Below the pieces are notes generated by a model. That model was not told where the DNA came from and ran no database searches. It saw only the letters and a program-made list of their open reading frames with translations. From Hyphomicrobiales bacterium (lineage in GTDB: Bacteria; Pseudomonadota; Alphaproteobacteria; Rhizobiales; Beijerinckiaceae): a DNA stretch of 64,000 bases. Made by a program: the position numbers and the translations under genes. The stretch lies in assembly GCA_028290285.1 (NCBI GenBank), contig JAQGKD010000005.1, positions 45,743-109,742 on the forward strand, in the 5' to 3' direction. Positions 1 to 9,008 of this stretch are shown here, piece by piece (position 1 is the stretch's first letter; the number at the start of each line of letters is the position of its first letter).

Positions 1-830
1 TTGGCCAGAAGCTGTCGGCGATCATGTTCGATGGTCCTGAGGGCGAATTGACCCTCACCGCCAACGCGCAGCCGGCCTTGATGGCGGTCAGCATCGCGGT
101 TCTCCGGGTTCTGGAGGCTGAAGCCGGTCTCGATCTCGCACGCGACGCGGCTTTCATCGCGGGCCATTCGCTCGGCGAATATTCGGCGCTTGCCGCCGCC
201 GGCACGTTTACGCTGGCCGACACGGCGCGCCTCCTGCGCTTGCGCGGCGATGCCATGCAGAAGGCCGTCGCCGTCGGGGAGGGCGCCATGGCGGCGCTCC
301 TGGGCCTCGATTACGAGACGGGCGTCGCAGTCGCGGCTGAGGCCGCGCAGGGTCAGGTCTGCCAGATCGCCAACGATAATGGCGGCGGGCAGGTTGTGGC
401 CTCCGGCAACAAGGCGGCGGTCGAGCGCGCCATGGAAATTGCCAAGGCGCACGGTGCCAAGCGCGCGATCCTGCTGCCGGTGTCTGCGCCTTTTCATTGC
501 GCATTGATGCAGCCCGCCGCCGACGCGATGGCTCGGGCCCTCGCAGGCGTCGTGATGCGCGCGCCCTGCGTGCCGGTTGTAGCCAATGTGCTGGCGGCCC
601 CCATCACGGACCCGGAAGATATCCGCCGCCGCCTCGTCGAGCAGGTCACCGGCACGGTGCGCTGGCGCGAAAGCATTGCTTACATGGCACATGAGGGTGT
701 TGATTCATTTTATGAGCTTGGCGCCGGCAAGGTGCTGTCGGGACTCGTCAAGCGGATTGCCGCGACGGCAACCGGAACGGCGGTCAATTCGCCGGCCGAC
801 ATTGAGGCCTACCGCTCGCGCCAATCGTAA
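1..830 (+). CDS. fabD: malonyl-CoA-acyl carrier protein transacylase FabD (5' end outside window)
   Basis: Moves the malonyl group from CoA to holo-ACP, supplying the extender unit for type II fatty-acid synthesis in the cytoplasm. The open frame runs back to base 3 without a stop (GQKLSAIM...), so the first in-frame ATG at 24 is internal and the true start lies upstream of the window. The nucleophile elbow GHSLGEYSA is at bases 163-189, and the segment LPVSAPFHC with the conserved histidine is near 475-501. About 276 residues are visible against roughly 310-320 for the family. fabG, acpP and fabF follow on the same strand, the usual fab cluster. Confidence 0.95.
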   Translation, partial: GQKLSAIMFDGPEGELTLTANAQPALMAVSIAVLRVLEAEAGLDLARDAAFIAGHSLGEYSALAAAGTFTLADTARLLRLRGDAMQKAVAVGEGAMAALLGLDYETGVAVAAEAAQGQVCQIANDNGGGQVVASGNKAAVERAMEIAKAHGAKRAILLPVSAPFHCALMQPAADAMARALAGVVMRAPCVPVVANVLAAPITDPEDIRRRLVEQVTGTVRWRESIAYMAHEGVDSFYELGAGKVLSGLVKRIAATATGTAVNSPADIEAYRSRQS

Positions 831-857
831 CGCGGCCATTCCAACGAGGAGCCTGAC

Positions 858-1595
858 ATGTTCGAACTCAATGGCCTGAACGCGCTCGTCACCGGCGCGA
901 CCGGAGGCCTCGGCGGGCAGATCGCTCGCGCCCTTCACGCCCAGGGCGCAACCGTGTCGCTGTCCGGCACGCGCGCCTCGGTGCTTGAAACCCTGGCCGC
1001 CGAACTGGGTGACCGCACCCACGTGCTGCCGTGCGACCTCGGCGACAAGGCTGCGGTCGAAGCTCTGATCCCGGCCGCCGAAGCGGCCATGGGCCAGGTG
1101 GATATCCTCATCAACAATGCCGGCATTACGCGCGATGGCCTTTTCATGCGCATGAAGGACGATGACTGGGAGCAGGTTATCAACGTCAACCTTACCTCAG
1201 CCTTTCGTCTGTCCCGAGCCGTGTTGCGGGGCATGATGAAACGCCGATTCGGCCGAATCATCGGCATCACCTCGGTGGTGGGCGTCACCGGCAATGCGGG
1301 GCAGGGAAACTACGCTGCCTCCAAGGCCGGCATGATCGGCATGTCGAAATCGCTTGCGGCGGAAGTGGCTAGCCGCAACATCACCGTCAACTGCATCGCG
1401 CCTGGCTTCATCGAAAGCCCGATGACGGATGCCCTGAACGAGAAGCAGAAGACGGCCATTCTCGGCACGATCCCGGCCGGCCGCCTCGGCGCTCCCGCCG
1501 ATATCGCATCCGCAGCGGTCTATCTGGCCAGCCGGGAGGCGGCTTACGTCACCGGGGTCACCCTCCACGTTAACGGCGGAATGGCAATGATTTGA
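858..1595 (+). CDS. fabG: 3-oxoacyl-ACP reductase FabG
   Basis: NADPH-dependent reduction of 3-oxoacyl-ACP to 3-hydroxyacyl-ACP, the first reductive step of each elongation cycle. It is a 245-residue classical SDR: nucleotide-binding motif TGATGGLG near residue 12, NNAG near residue 86, catalytic Ser in TSVVG and the Tyr/Lys pair in YAASKAG, and a C-terminal VTGVTLHVNGGMAM. Length is normal. The start is set by an AACGAGGAG ribosome site 8-10 bases before the ATG. It lies 27 bases after fabD and presumably is co-transcribed with it. Confidence 0.96.
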   Translation: MFELNGLNALVTGATGGLGGQIARALHAQGATVSLSGTRASVLETLAAELGDRTHVLPCDLGDKAAVEALIPAAEAAMGQVDILINNAGITRDGLFMRMKDDDWEQVINVNLTSAFRLSRAVLRGMMKRRFGRIIGITSVVGVTGNAGQGNYAASKAGMIGMSKSLAAEVASRNITVNCIAPGFIESPMTDALNEKQKTAILGTIPAGRLGAPADIASAAVYLASREAAYVTGVTLHVNGGMAMI

Positions 1596-1598
1596 AGG

Positions 1599-1618
1599 GC
1601 TTGTAGTAATCTACAGGC
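1599..1618 (+). terminator. stem-loop after fabG
   Basis: Bases 1599-1606 (GCTTGTAG) can pair with 1611-1618 (CTACAGGC) around a TAAT loop, with one G-T wobble. It begins 3 bases after the fabG stop. There is no uridine tract, so it may be a processing or attenuation hairpin between fabG and acpP rather than a full terminator. Confidence 0.4.
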
Positions 1619-1869
1619 AATCTTCCAAGCATAACCGGGGGGTCTCGCAATCCCATGACGGATGTGTTACCTAGCCCACGGATGGTGCCTGAAAGTATCG
1701 CCGGGTGTGCCCAATGTGGGCAATTCGTCGAAGGATAGAGCATACCAAACAAAGATCCCGCGGATGGGGCCGTGTGGGCCGGTGTCGCTGCCATTTTCCG
1801 GTGCGGCGGCCGGTCAGAATGGACCCTTCCGGTTCAATGCTGAAATGCTACGAAAATGAGGAAGTTACG

Positions 1870-2109
1870 ATGAGCGATGTCGCCGAGCGCGTGAAGAAGA
1901 TCGTTGTGGAACATCTCGGCGTCGATGCCGACAAGGTTGTCGATAATGCCAATTTCATCGACGATCTCGGCGCCGACTCGCTCGATACAGTCGAGCTGGT
2001 GATGGCGTTCGAAGAGGAATTCGGTGTCGAAATCCCCGACGACGCGGCCGAGACGATCGTGACTGTCGGCGATGCCGTCAAGTTCCTGGAAAAGGCTGCG
2101 ACGGCTTAA
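1870..2109 (+). CDS. acpP: acyl carrier protein AcpP
   Basis: Small acidic carrier that holds growing acyl chains on a phosphopantetheine arm. It has 79 residues, the normal length, with the prosthetic-group serine in the DSL motif ([12 protein letters not shown]) near residue 37, followed by the recognition helix [17 protein letters not shown]. The start at 1870 is preceded by AGGAAG; the open frame extends upstream to 1705 but that part is not ACP-like. The 274-base space before it and the hairpins on both sides suggest that acpP has its own abundant transcript, as is common for ACP. Confidence 0.98.
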   Translation: MSDVAERVKKIVVEHLGVDADKVVDNANFIDDLGADSLDTVELVMAFEEEFGVEIPDDAAETIVTVGDAVKFLEKAATA

Positions 2110-2153
2110 GGGCTTGTTGCATCGTTGTCATCGCGGGCGGTAACGCCGGCGCT

Positions 2154-2176
2154 GAGGGCCGGTCTTGCCGGCCCTC
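2154..2176 (+). terminator. GC-rich hairpin between acpP and fabF
   Basis: A perfect 9-bp stem, GAGGGCCGG (2154-2162) with CCGGCCCTC (2168-2176), closes a TCTTG loop. It lies 45 bases after the acpP stop and 62 bases before the fabF start. There is no T-run, so it may be a partial terminator or an mRNA 3'-end stabiliser that lets acpP be expressed above fabF. Confidence 0.5.
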
Positions 2177-2238
2177 ATCCATGTTCCGATCCTGTCGCGC
2201 GGCGTGAACGCGAACCAGCATCAATTGGGAAGAGCGAT

Positions 2239-3501
2239 ATGAGAAGGGTGGTTGTCACCGGTCTCGGGCTCGTTACGCCGCTTGCCTGCGGCGTTGAAGC
2301 GAGTTGGTCGAGGTTGATCGAAGGGAAGAATGGCGCGGGTCGCGTCGAGAACTTCGATGTCTCCGACATCGCCTGCCAGATTGCCTGCCAGATTCCGCGC
2401 GGCGACGGCGCGAACGGTACCTTCAATCCCGACGAGTGGATGGAGCCCAAGGAACAGCGCAAGGTCGATGACTTCATCATCTTCGCGATGTCCGCTGCCA
2501 CGCAGGCCCTGGCCGACGCGGGTTGGGCTCCGAAATCCTATGAGGACCAGATCAGCACGGGCGTGCTGATCGGCTCCGGCATCGGCGGGCTCGGCGGCAT
2601 CTACGAAGCCTCCATCACGCTGAAGGAAAAAGGTCCGCGCCGGATCTCGCCTTTCTTTATTCCGGGACGCCTGATCAATCTCGCGTCCGGCTACGTGTCG
2701 ATCCAGCACGGTCTCAAAGGCCCCAATCACGCGGTCGTCACCGCCTGCTCCACGGGAGCCCATGCGATTGGCGATGCCGCGCGTCTGGTCGCCTTCGGCG
2801 ATGCCGACGTGATGGTCGCTGGCGGTGCCGAATCGGCCGTGAACCGGCTCTCCCTCGCGGGCTTCTCGGCTTGCCGCGCGCTCTCGACCAATTTCAACAA
2901 CGATCCCCAGCGGGCTTCGCGTCCCTATGATAGAGATCGTGACGGCTTCGTCATGGGCGAAGGCGCGGGCTGCGTCGTGCTCGAGGAATACGAGCATGCC
3001 AAGGCGCGCGGTGCGCACATCTATGGCGAAGTGATCGGCTACGGCATGTCCGGCGACGCCTATCATATCACCGCTCCGAAAGAGGACGGCGACGGCGCCT
3101 TCCGCTGCATGACGGCCGCGATGAAGCGGGCTGGCGTTTCGGCCTCCGACCTCGACTACATCAACGCCCATGGCACCTCGACGCCGCTGGGCGACGAGAT
3201 TGAACTCGGCGCCGTGCAGCGTCTCGTGGGCGATGCGGCATCGAGCCTGTCGATGTCCTCCACGAAGTCCTCGATCGGGCATCTGCTCGGTGCGGCAGGT
3301 GCTGTCGAGGCCGTTTTCTCGATCCTTGCGATTCGCGACCAGATCGCTCCGGCCACGCTGAATCTCGAAAACCCGACCGTGGACACCGCGATCGACCTCG
3401 TGCCGCTCGTGCCGCGCAAACGGAAGATCGACACAGTCCTGTCGAATTCCTTCGGTTTTGGAGGCACTAACGCCTCGTTGATCTTCCGCAGGGTTGCGTG
3501 A
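2239..3501 (+). CDS. fabF: 3-oxoacyl-ACP synthase II FabF
   Basis: Condenses malonyl-ACP with acyl-ACP in elongation. The 420-residue protein starts MRRVVVTGLGLVTPL at 2239, after GGGAAGAG; the frame is open from 2125 but the upstream part has no family similarity. The Cys-His-His triad is visible: Cys in TACSTGAHA, His in NAHGTSTPLGD and His in KSSIGHLLGAAG. The C-terminal SNSFGFGGTNAS is typical. It is downstream of acpP and upstream of mltG, the conserved alphaproteobacterial order. Confidence 0.97.
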   Translation: MRRVVVTGLGLVTPLACGVEASWSRLIEGKNGAGRVENFDVSDIACQIACQIPRGDGANGTFNPDEWMEPKEQRKVDDFIIFAMSAATQALADAGWAPKSYEDQISTGVLIGSGIGGLGGIYEASITLKEKGPRRISPFFIPGRLINLASGYVSIQHGLKGPNHAVVTACSTGAHAIGDAARLVAFGDADVMVAGGAESAVNRLSLAGFSACRALSTNFNNDPQRASRPYDRDRDGFVMGEGAGCVVLEEYEHAKARGAHIYGEVIGYGMSGDAYHITAPKEDGDGAFRCMTAAMKRAGVSASDLDYINAHGTSTPLGDEIELGAVQRLVGDAASSLSMSSTKSSIGHLLGAAGAVEAVFSILAIRDQIAPATLNLENPTVDTAIDLVPLVPRKRKIDTVLSNSFGFGGTNASLIFRRVA

Positions 3502-3600
3502 GGCTTGCGGCCAATCCCGTGATTGGTCGCGCACCCATGTTTCGCCACATTGCGGAATAGGCTAGCCTCGCTGCGAAGGGCTGGCATCAAGTGATTTGAA

Positions 3601-5481
3601 ATGGTGGTTGAGCGTATGGTCGAGCCGACGGATATTCCGAAGGAAACCGAGACACAGCGCTCCGGCGCCCGCTTCTTCCAGAGCGGCCGTTCCTTGCACA
3701 GCCCGAGCGAGGCGCTTCATCCCGAAGCGCCGCCGGCACCGCCCGCGCCCCCGCCGCCGAGCAAGCGCCGTCCGACGCTGTCCGCCCTGAGTGGCTTTCT
3801 GTCGTTCCTGCTCGTCGCCGCGATCGCGGCTGCGATCGGCGTCGGCTTCGGCCAGCAGAAGATTCGCGAGCCGGGTCCGCTGCGGGAAGACAAGGTTCTA
3901 TTCATCGCGCCTCGCACCGAGGTGCCCGAAATTCTCGGTCAGCTTGAACGGGAAGGCGTGATCGACATGCCGATCCTCCTCAATCTCGCATTGTGGATCG
4001 AAGGCAATCGCAGCAACGTCAAGGCGGGCGAATATCTCTTCAGGCGTGAAGCGAGCCTGCGGGATGTGATCGACACGCTCGTGTCGGGCAAGCAGGTGCT
4101 GCATTCCATAACCATCCCCGAAGGCCTTACCAGCGAGCAGATCGTCCAGCGCCTGCGAGACAGCGACGTCCTCATCGGCGATATCCGGGATATCCCCAAG
4201 GAAGGCCTGCTCCTGCCCGAGACGTACCGTGTCGCGCGCGGCATGGCGCGTGGAGATTTGCTGCGCAAGATGCAGGACGAACAGCGCAAGCTGCTCGAAC
4301 AGATCTGGTCGCGCCGCTCGCCAGACCTCTCCCTGCGCACGCCCTATGAGCTGGTGACGCTGGCGTCCATCGTCGAGAAAGAGACCGGCCGGGCCGACGA
4401 GCGCACGCGCGTCGCCGGGGTTTTCCTCAATCGGCTCACCAAGCGCATGAAGCTGCAGTCTGATCCCACGATCGTCTATGGACTGGTCGGCGGCAAGGGC
4501 ACGTTGGGCCGTGGCATCACGCGCGCCGAAATCACCCAGCCTTCCGCCTACAACACCTATGTAATCGACGGCCTGCCGCCGGGGCCCATCGCCAATCCGG
4601 GCCGAGCAGCGCTCGAAGCCGTCGCCAACCCTTCGCGCACCAAGGACCTCTACTTCGTCGCGGACGGCACAGGCGGGCACGCCTTCGCCGAAACGCTCGA
4701 TCAACACGGGCGGAACGTGAGCCGCTGGCGCCAGATCGAGAAAGACGCCAAGGACAGCAGGACCGACGCCGCCCCTGGGGATGTCGATCGTGCGCCGGCG
4801 ATCGTACCCGGCGACGCCGGTGCTCCGGCCAGCGCGCCGACGACGCCCGCGCCTGCTCCAAAGAAAGGCCAGCGCGGCGCGCTCGAGACGCCGCCGGATA
4901 GCGGTGCACATCCCATGTTCGGCGCCTTGCCTCAGATGGGCCCTAGTGGGGTTGCGGGATACTTTGGCTTCGCAGGGCCCGCAAATCCTCAGGTTGTGGA
5001 AAAGTCTGTCGCGGGCAAACCGGGAGCGAAGACCGCCGACGCGCGCAAGCCTGATCCGAAGGACAAGGCGGCCAAGGGCGCTCCCTCGCGCGGTCTCGCC
5101 AATTTCGCGATGGGCCCCGGCATCGAGGAATTGGGTATCAACATAAAGGGTGTGACGGATCGCCCGGTCCTCGACGGTCCGGTTGAAAGCGCCTCCGACG
5201 AGGCGCCGACAGATCCGACCCTCTATCCCGTCAGTCCGCAGAGGCTTGCCGAGCAGAAGGCGCGGGCAGCCAGGCTCGGCCTGAAAAGCTTCGACACGGA
5301 TCTGAGCGAACCGGCTGCGGATCCGGATCTCCAGACGCGTGCATTGGCCATGCAGGCTCAGCCGAGTGCAACCCAGGGCAAGCGGCGCATTCTCGATGCC
5401 TCGGAAGGCACCGCGCTCGATCCGCTGCTGAACAAGAGCTGGGACCTGAACTCGGCGAAGACGGTCCCGAGCTTCCGCTAA
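3601..5481 (+). CDS. mltG: endolytic transglycosylase MltG (YceG family) with long C-terminal extension
   Basis: Membrane-anchored lytic transglycosylase that cleaves nascent glycan strands and is thought to set their length. An N-terminal Pro-rich cytoplasmic tail (residues 1-58) is followed by one membrane segment (about 62-84), a LysM-like part and the YceG domain with the catalytic glutamate in ASIVEKETG (255-263) and the QSDPT motif near 286. The YceG part ends near residue 385; the remaining 240 residues are Ala/Pro/Lys-rich and not recognised, making the 626-residue protein far longer than the usual 340-400. An alternative start is the ATG at 3616. Confidence 0.92.
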   Translation: MVVERMVEPTDIPKETETQRSGARFFQSGRSLHSPSEALHPEAPPAPPAPPPPSKRRPTLSALSGFLSFLLVAAIAAAIGVGFGQQKIREPGPLREDKVLFIAPRTEVPEILGQLEREGVIDMPILLNLALWIEGNRSNVKAGEYLFRREASLRDVIDTLVSGKQVLHSITIPEGLTSEQIVQRLRDSDVLIGDIRDIPKEGLLLPETYRVARGMARGDLLRKMQDEQRKLLEQIWSRRSPDLSLRTPYELVTLASIVEKETGRADERTRVAGVFLNRLTKRMKLQSDPTIVYGLVGGKGTLGRGITRAEITQPSAYNTYVIDGLPPGPIANPGRAALEAVANPSRTKDLYFVADGTGGHAFAETLDQHGRNVSRWRQIEKDAKDSRTDAAPGDVDRAPAIVPGDAGAPASAPTTPAPAPKKGQRGALETPPDSGAHPMFGALPQMGPSGVAGYFGFAGPANPQVVEKSVAGKPGAKTADARKPDPKDKAAKGAPSRGLANFAMGPGIEELGINIKGVTDRPVLDGPVESASDEAPTDPTLYPVSPQRLAEQKARAARLGLKSFDTDLSEPAADPDLQTRALAMQAQPSATQGKRRILDASEGTALDPLLNKSWDLNSAKTVPSFR

Positions 5482-5570
5482 GACCTCTGCGGCTTGAGGC
5501 CGAGGGTTCGCCGCTCTATGGTGCGACCTTCTCGATAGGCCCGAATCTGTGGCCCGGACCCGATGACGCC

Positions 5571-6458
5571 ATGACCCTCAAGAGCATGACCGGTTTCGCC
5601 CGCACGACGGGCAGCCTTTCCCCCTACCGCTGGGCGTGGGAGGTCAAAGCCGTGAATGCAAAGGGTCTAGACCTGCGCCTGCGCTTGCCCACCGGCTTCG
5701 ACATGATCGAGACGGATGCCCGTGCCCGGCTTGCGAGGCGGCTCGGACGCGGCACGTGTTACGCGACCCTGACCCTGCATCGCGAAACTTCGACGACGCA
5801 GGTACGTATCAATGAGACCTTGCTGCGCACGCTCGTCGCCTCTCTCGCGGCAGTGCCCGTCGAAGGCAATATCGGGCCGGCCTCGCTGGACGGTCTGCTC
5901 GCCGTGCGCGGCGTCGTTGAAGTCACTGACACGGCCGATGACGAAGCCACTCTCGCGGCGGTCGGCGCTGCCGCTCTGGCCAGTCTCGAGCAGGCGCTGG
6001 ACGAGCTGGTGGCCACCCGCATCACGGAAGGCGCAGCTCTGGGCGAAGTGCTCGACGCGCGCCTCGGTGCGATGCAACGCCTGACCGACGCGGCCGAAGC
6101 GACGCCGGGCCGCAAGGTCGATGCAGTGCGTGCACGCCTGCAGCAGTCGATCGATGCACTGATCGGGGCAAGCCAGGCGCTCGATCCCGCCCGCCTTCAT
6201 CAGGAAGCTCTTTTGATCGCGGCAAAGGCCGATATTCGTGAAGAGCTCGACCGTCTGAAGACGCATATCGTTTCCGGGCGCGACCTCGTTTTGGCCCAGC
6301 AGCCCGTCGGGCGGCGGCTGGATTTTCTGGCCCAGGAACTCGGCCGCGAAGCGAATACGCTATGCGCCAAATCCAACGACCCCGTCCTCACTGGCATCGG
6401 CATGGAATTGCGTGTCGAGATCGAGCAATTCCGCGAGCAGGTTCAGAATATCGAATGA
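5571..6458 (+). CDS. yicC: YicC family endoribonuclease
   Basis: YicC-family protein; in E. coli this family has endoribonuclease activity on small RNA. It has 295 residues, with the N-terminal YicC signature MTLKSMTGFARTTG and the C-terminal DUF1732 region (DIREELDRLKTHI, then GRRLDFLAQELGREANT). Length and both signatures match the family. Its stop overlaps the gmk start (ATGA), so translation is probably coupled; yicC-gmk pairing is widely conserved. Confidence 0.94.
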   Translation: MTLKSMTGFARTTGSLSPYRWAWEVKAVNAKGLDLRLRLPTGFDMIETDARARLARRLGRGTCYATLTLHRETSTTQVRINETLLRTLVASLAAVPVEGNIGPASLDGLLAVRGVVEVTDTADDEATLAAVGAAALASLEQALDELVATRITEGAALGEVLDARLGAMQRLTDAAEATPGRKVDAVRARLQQSIDALIGASQALDPARLHQEALLIAAKADIREELDRLKTHIVSGRDLVLAQQPVGRRLDFLAQELGREANTLCAKSNDPVLTGIGMELRVEIEQFREQVQNIE

Positions 6459-7120
6459 GCACCATGGCAGATCCCAAGAACACGGCCGCGATCCAACGCC
6501 GGGGCCTCATGCTGATCCTCTCCTCGCCCTCGGGCGCGGGCAAGACGACGCTGACGCGCGACCTGCTGCAGGACAATTCCCTCGATCTCACCCTGTCGAT
6601 TTCGGTCACGACGCGGCAACGGCGCACCAGTGAGGTCGACGGCATCCACTATCATTTCAAGGCAAAGGGCGATTTCGAGCGGATGCGTGCACAGGACGAC
6701 CTGCTCGAATTCGCCGAAGTGCACGGCAATTTCTATGGCACGCCGCGCTCGCCGGTGGAGGCCGTGCTGTCGCAGGGGCGCGACATGTTGTTCGACATCG
6801 ACTACCAGGGCACGCAGCAGGTTCTGAAGCGCGCGCCCAAGGATGTCGTCACCATCTTCATCCTGCCGCCGTCCATGCGCGAACTGCGCGCCAGGCTCGA
6901 ACGCCGCGCCGAGGATGCCTCCGACGTGATCGCCAAGCGGCTTGATAACGCGCGCAACGAGATAACCCGCTGGACCATGTACGATTACGTCATCGTCAAC
7001 GAGGACATCCAGACTGCGCTGAACGAGGTGAAGTCCATCCTCGTCGCCGAACGCCTGAAGCGCTCACGGTCGGACGAGGGCATCGCCAGCTTCGTGGAGA
7101 AGCTACTCTCCGAGGCCTGA
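6455..7120 (+). CDS. gmk: guanylate kinase
   Basis: Phosphorylates GMP to GDP with ATP. The P-loop [11 protein letters not shown] is near residue 25, followed by [19 protein letters not shown] (GMP binding) and the lid region with [14 protein letters not shown]. About 221 residues, normal length. The start overlaps the yicC stop by ATGA; another in-frame ATG at 6464 (MADPKN) is possible. The last 18 bases overlap the 3' end of the convergent rsmA gene. Confidence 0.96.
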   Translation: MSTMADPKNTAAIQRRGLMLILSSPSGAGKTTLTRDLLQDNSLDLTLSISVTTRQRRTSEVDGIHYHFKAKGDFERMRAQDDLLEFAEVHGNFYGTPRSPVEAVLSQGRDMLFDIDYQGTQQVLKRAPKDVVTIFILPPSMRELRARLERRAEDASDVIAKRLDNARNEITRWTMYDYVIVNEDIQTALNEVKSILVAERLKRSRSDEGIASFVEKLLSEA

Positions 7121-7990
7121 GCGGGCCATTTCCCCGGCTGCGCGCGCCAGCGCGACGAACCCGGCGACGTCGATCTCTTCGGCGCGCCGCGTTTCCTCGA
7201 TGCCGGCCCGCTGCAGAAGCGCCAGCGCATCGAGGGAGACGCCTGCGATCGACAGCCCCTTGAGGGATTGCCGTAGCATCTTGCGCCGTTGGTTGAAGGC
7301 CGCGGCCGTCAGGGCGGTGAGGATCTTCGGATCGCAGGGCAGGGGCTCGCGCCGCGGCACGAGTTCGACGACCGAGGACGTGACCTTGGGCGGCGGTGTA
7401 AAAGCCGACGCCGGCACATCGAACAGAATGCGCGCGCTGGCCCGCCAGCCCGTGAGAACGCCGAGCCGCCCGTAATCGACCCGCTGGGCGGGTGTCGCGA
7501 CAATGCGCTCCGCAACTTCGCGCTGGAACATCAGCACCATGCGATCGAACCACGGTGGCCAAGGCTCGGTTTCAAGCCAGCCGACAAGCAGTGCTGTGCC
7601 GATATTATAGGGAAGGTTCGCGCAGATACGCACCGGTCCCGGCGCATCCGCGACCAGCTTTCCGAGATCGACGGTCAACGCATCGCCGGGCACGACGTCA
7701 AGTCGTCCGGGATAGGCAGCTGCGATCTCGGCGAGGGCGGAGAGGCAGCGTTCGTCGCGTTCGATGGCGATCACGCGCAGCGCGCCTTCCATCAGGAGCG
7801 CTCGGGTCAACCCGCCCGGACCGGGGCCGATTTCGATGATCGTGACACCTGCGAGCGGGCCAGCGGCGCGTGCGATGCGTCCGGTCAGGTTGAGATCGAA
7901 AAGGAAGTTTTGCCCAAGCGATTTCCGGGCGGCGAGTTCATGCTTGCGCACCACGTCGCGCAGAGGCGGCAGGCCATCGAAGTCTGTCAC
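7103..7990 (-). CDS. rsmA: 16S rRNA (adenine1518-N6/adenine1519-N6)-dimethyltransferase RsmA (KsgA)
   Basis: SAM-dependent dimethylation of two adjacent adenines in the 3' helix of 16S rRNA during small-subunit assembly. The 295-residue protein shows SLGQNFLFD (24-32), SAM motif [16 protein letters not shown] (52-66) and the catalytic NLPYN motif near residue 125. The start is GTG at 7990 ([11 protein letters not shown]...), overlapping the stop of pdxA as GTGA; upstream open frame has no family similarity. It closes the lptF-to-rsmA block and converges on gmk with an 18-base overlap. Confidence 0.95.
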   Translation of the reverse strand: MTDFDGLPPLRDVVRKHELAARKSLGQNFLFDLNLTGRIARAAGPLAGVTIIEIGPGPGGLTRALLMEGALRVIAIERDERCLSALAEIAAAYPGRLDVVPGDALTVDLGKLVADAPGPVRICANLPYNIGTALLVGWLETEPWPPWFDRMVLMFQREVAERIVATPAQRVDYGRLGVLTGWRASARILFDVPASAFTPPPKVTSSVVELVPRREPLPCDPKILTALTAAAFNQRRKMLRQSLKGLSIAGVSLDALALLQRAGIEETRRAEEIDVAGFVALARAAGEMARSGLGE

Positions 7991-9007
7991 GAGCCCGCAT
8001 CCGCCCGTGCGCGCTCGGCCAGAACGCCCGCAAGAGCCAGCGCAGCGCGAAGGCTCGCAGGATCGGCGCATCCCTTGCCGGCGATATCGAAGGCGGTGCC
8101 GTGGTCGGGAGATGTACGAATGAAGGGCAGGCCGAGCGTCAGATTGACCGCGCTGTCGAAGGAAAGGGTCTTGATCGGAATCAGCGCCTGATCGTGATAC
8201 ATGCACAGCGCAGCGTCATAGCGCGCGCGCGGCTGCATGGAACATTGTATCCGCAGGAAGCGGCCCGCGTGCGTCGATCCCTTCGCCGCGCAGAATGTCT
8301 ACCGCCGGGCTTACGACGTCGATGTCTTCGCGACCCATCGCGCCACCCTCGCCGGCATGCGGGTTCAGGCCGGCAATCGCCAGTCGCGGCGCCGAGATCC
8401 GGAACTTGTCGTGCAGGTCGCGCGCGACGATCCGGGCCGTCTCGACGATGAGTTCCGTCGTCAACGCCTTTACTGCATTGAGCAGCGACAGATGAATTGT
8501 TACGGGCACGACTGCAAGGGCTGGCGACCAGAGCATCATGACCGGCAGCACTGTGCTGCCGTAGTGCTGCTCTGCGAGTTCGCCGAGGAATTCTGTGTGG
8601 CCGGGGTGCCGGAAGCCGACGCCATAGAGAACCTCTTTGGCGATCGGATTGGTGACAAGCGCTGAGGCGACGCCTGCGTGAACAAGTGCCACGGCACGCT
8701 CGATGGCCTCGATCGTCATCGGCGCATCGGCAGGATCGGGCTGCCCTGGCACGCCCCGCACGGATTGTGAAAGAGGCACGACGGGAAGGGCGCGTTCGAA
8801 CACCGAGGCGGCGGTCGCCGGCGTGACGATCTCGATCGGCACCGCCAGCCCGAGGTCGGCCGCCTGACGGGCAAGATGCGCCGGATCTGCCAGCAGGAAA
8901 AAGGCCGGCGTGCCCAGGTCGCGCGCAAGCCATGCTTTCAGCGCGATCTCGGGTCCGATCCCGGAGGGATCACCCTGCGTGAGAGCCAGTGGCGCGACGG
9001 CATGCAT
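7987..9007 (-). pseudogene. pdxA: 4-hydroxythreonine-4-phosphate dehydrogenase PdxA, frameshifted
   Basis: PdxA oxidises 4-phosphohydroxy-L-threonine in vitamin B6 synthesis. The first 263 codons (9007 to 8216) are normal and include TQGDPSGIGPE and two metal-ligand histidines (GHTEFL and NPHAGEGG). They end in [13 protein letters not shown] at a GC run. The expected continuation ([20 protein letters not shown] to the C-terminus, with the third ligand His in MYHDQ) lies in another frame down to 7987. Restoring one GC unit would give an uninterrupted protein of about 339 residues, the usual length. The lesion is therefore a 2-base loss in a dinucleotide repeat, either a real mutation or a sequencing/assembly error. 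Confidence 0.85.
8221..8231. repeat. GC-dinucleotide run at the pdxA frameshift
   Basis: An 11-base uninterrupted alternating G/C run lies exactly where the pdxA reading frame breaks. Runs like this change length by 2 bases through polymerase slippage and also cause base-calling and assembly errors. Confidence 0.8.
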
Positions 9008-9008
9008 G

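Noticed and set aside
1662..1859. 65-codon frame between fabG and acpP
   Set aside because: No ribosome site and no recognisable sequence; more likely untranslated leader of acpP.
1705..1869. N-terminal extension of AcpP to 134 residues
   Set aside because: ACP is about 78 residues and the ATG at 1870 has a good AGGAAG site.
2221..3534. 437-codon open frame on the minus strand opposite fabF
   Set aside because: It is Arg/His-rich with no family pattern, while fabF on the other strand has all catalytic motifs. High GC gives long antisense frames.
7289..8191. 300-codon plus-strand frame opposite rsmA and pdxA
   Set aside because: Composition is that of an antisense shadow, and it covers clear rsmA and pdxA sequence.
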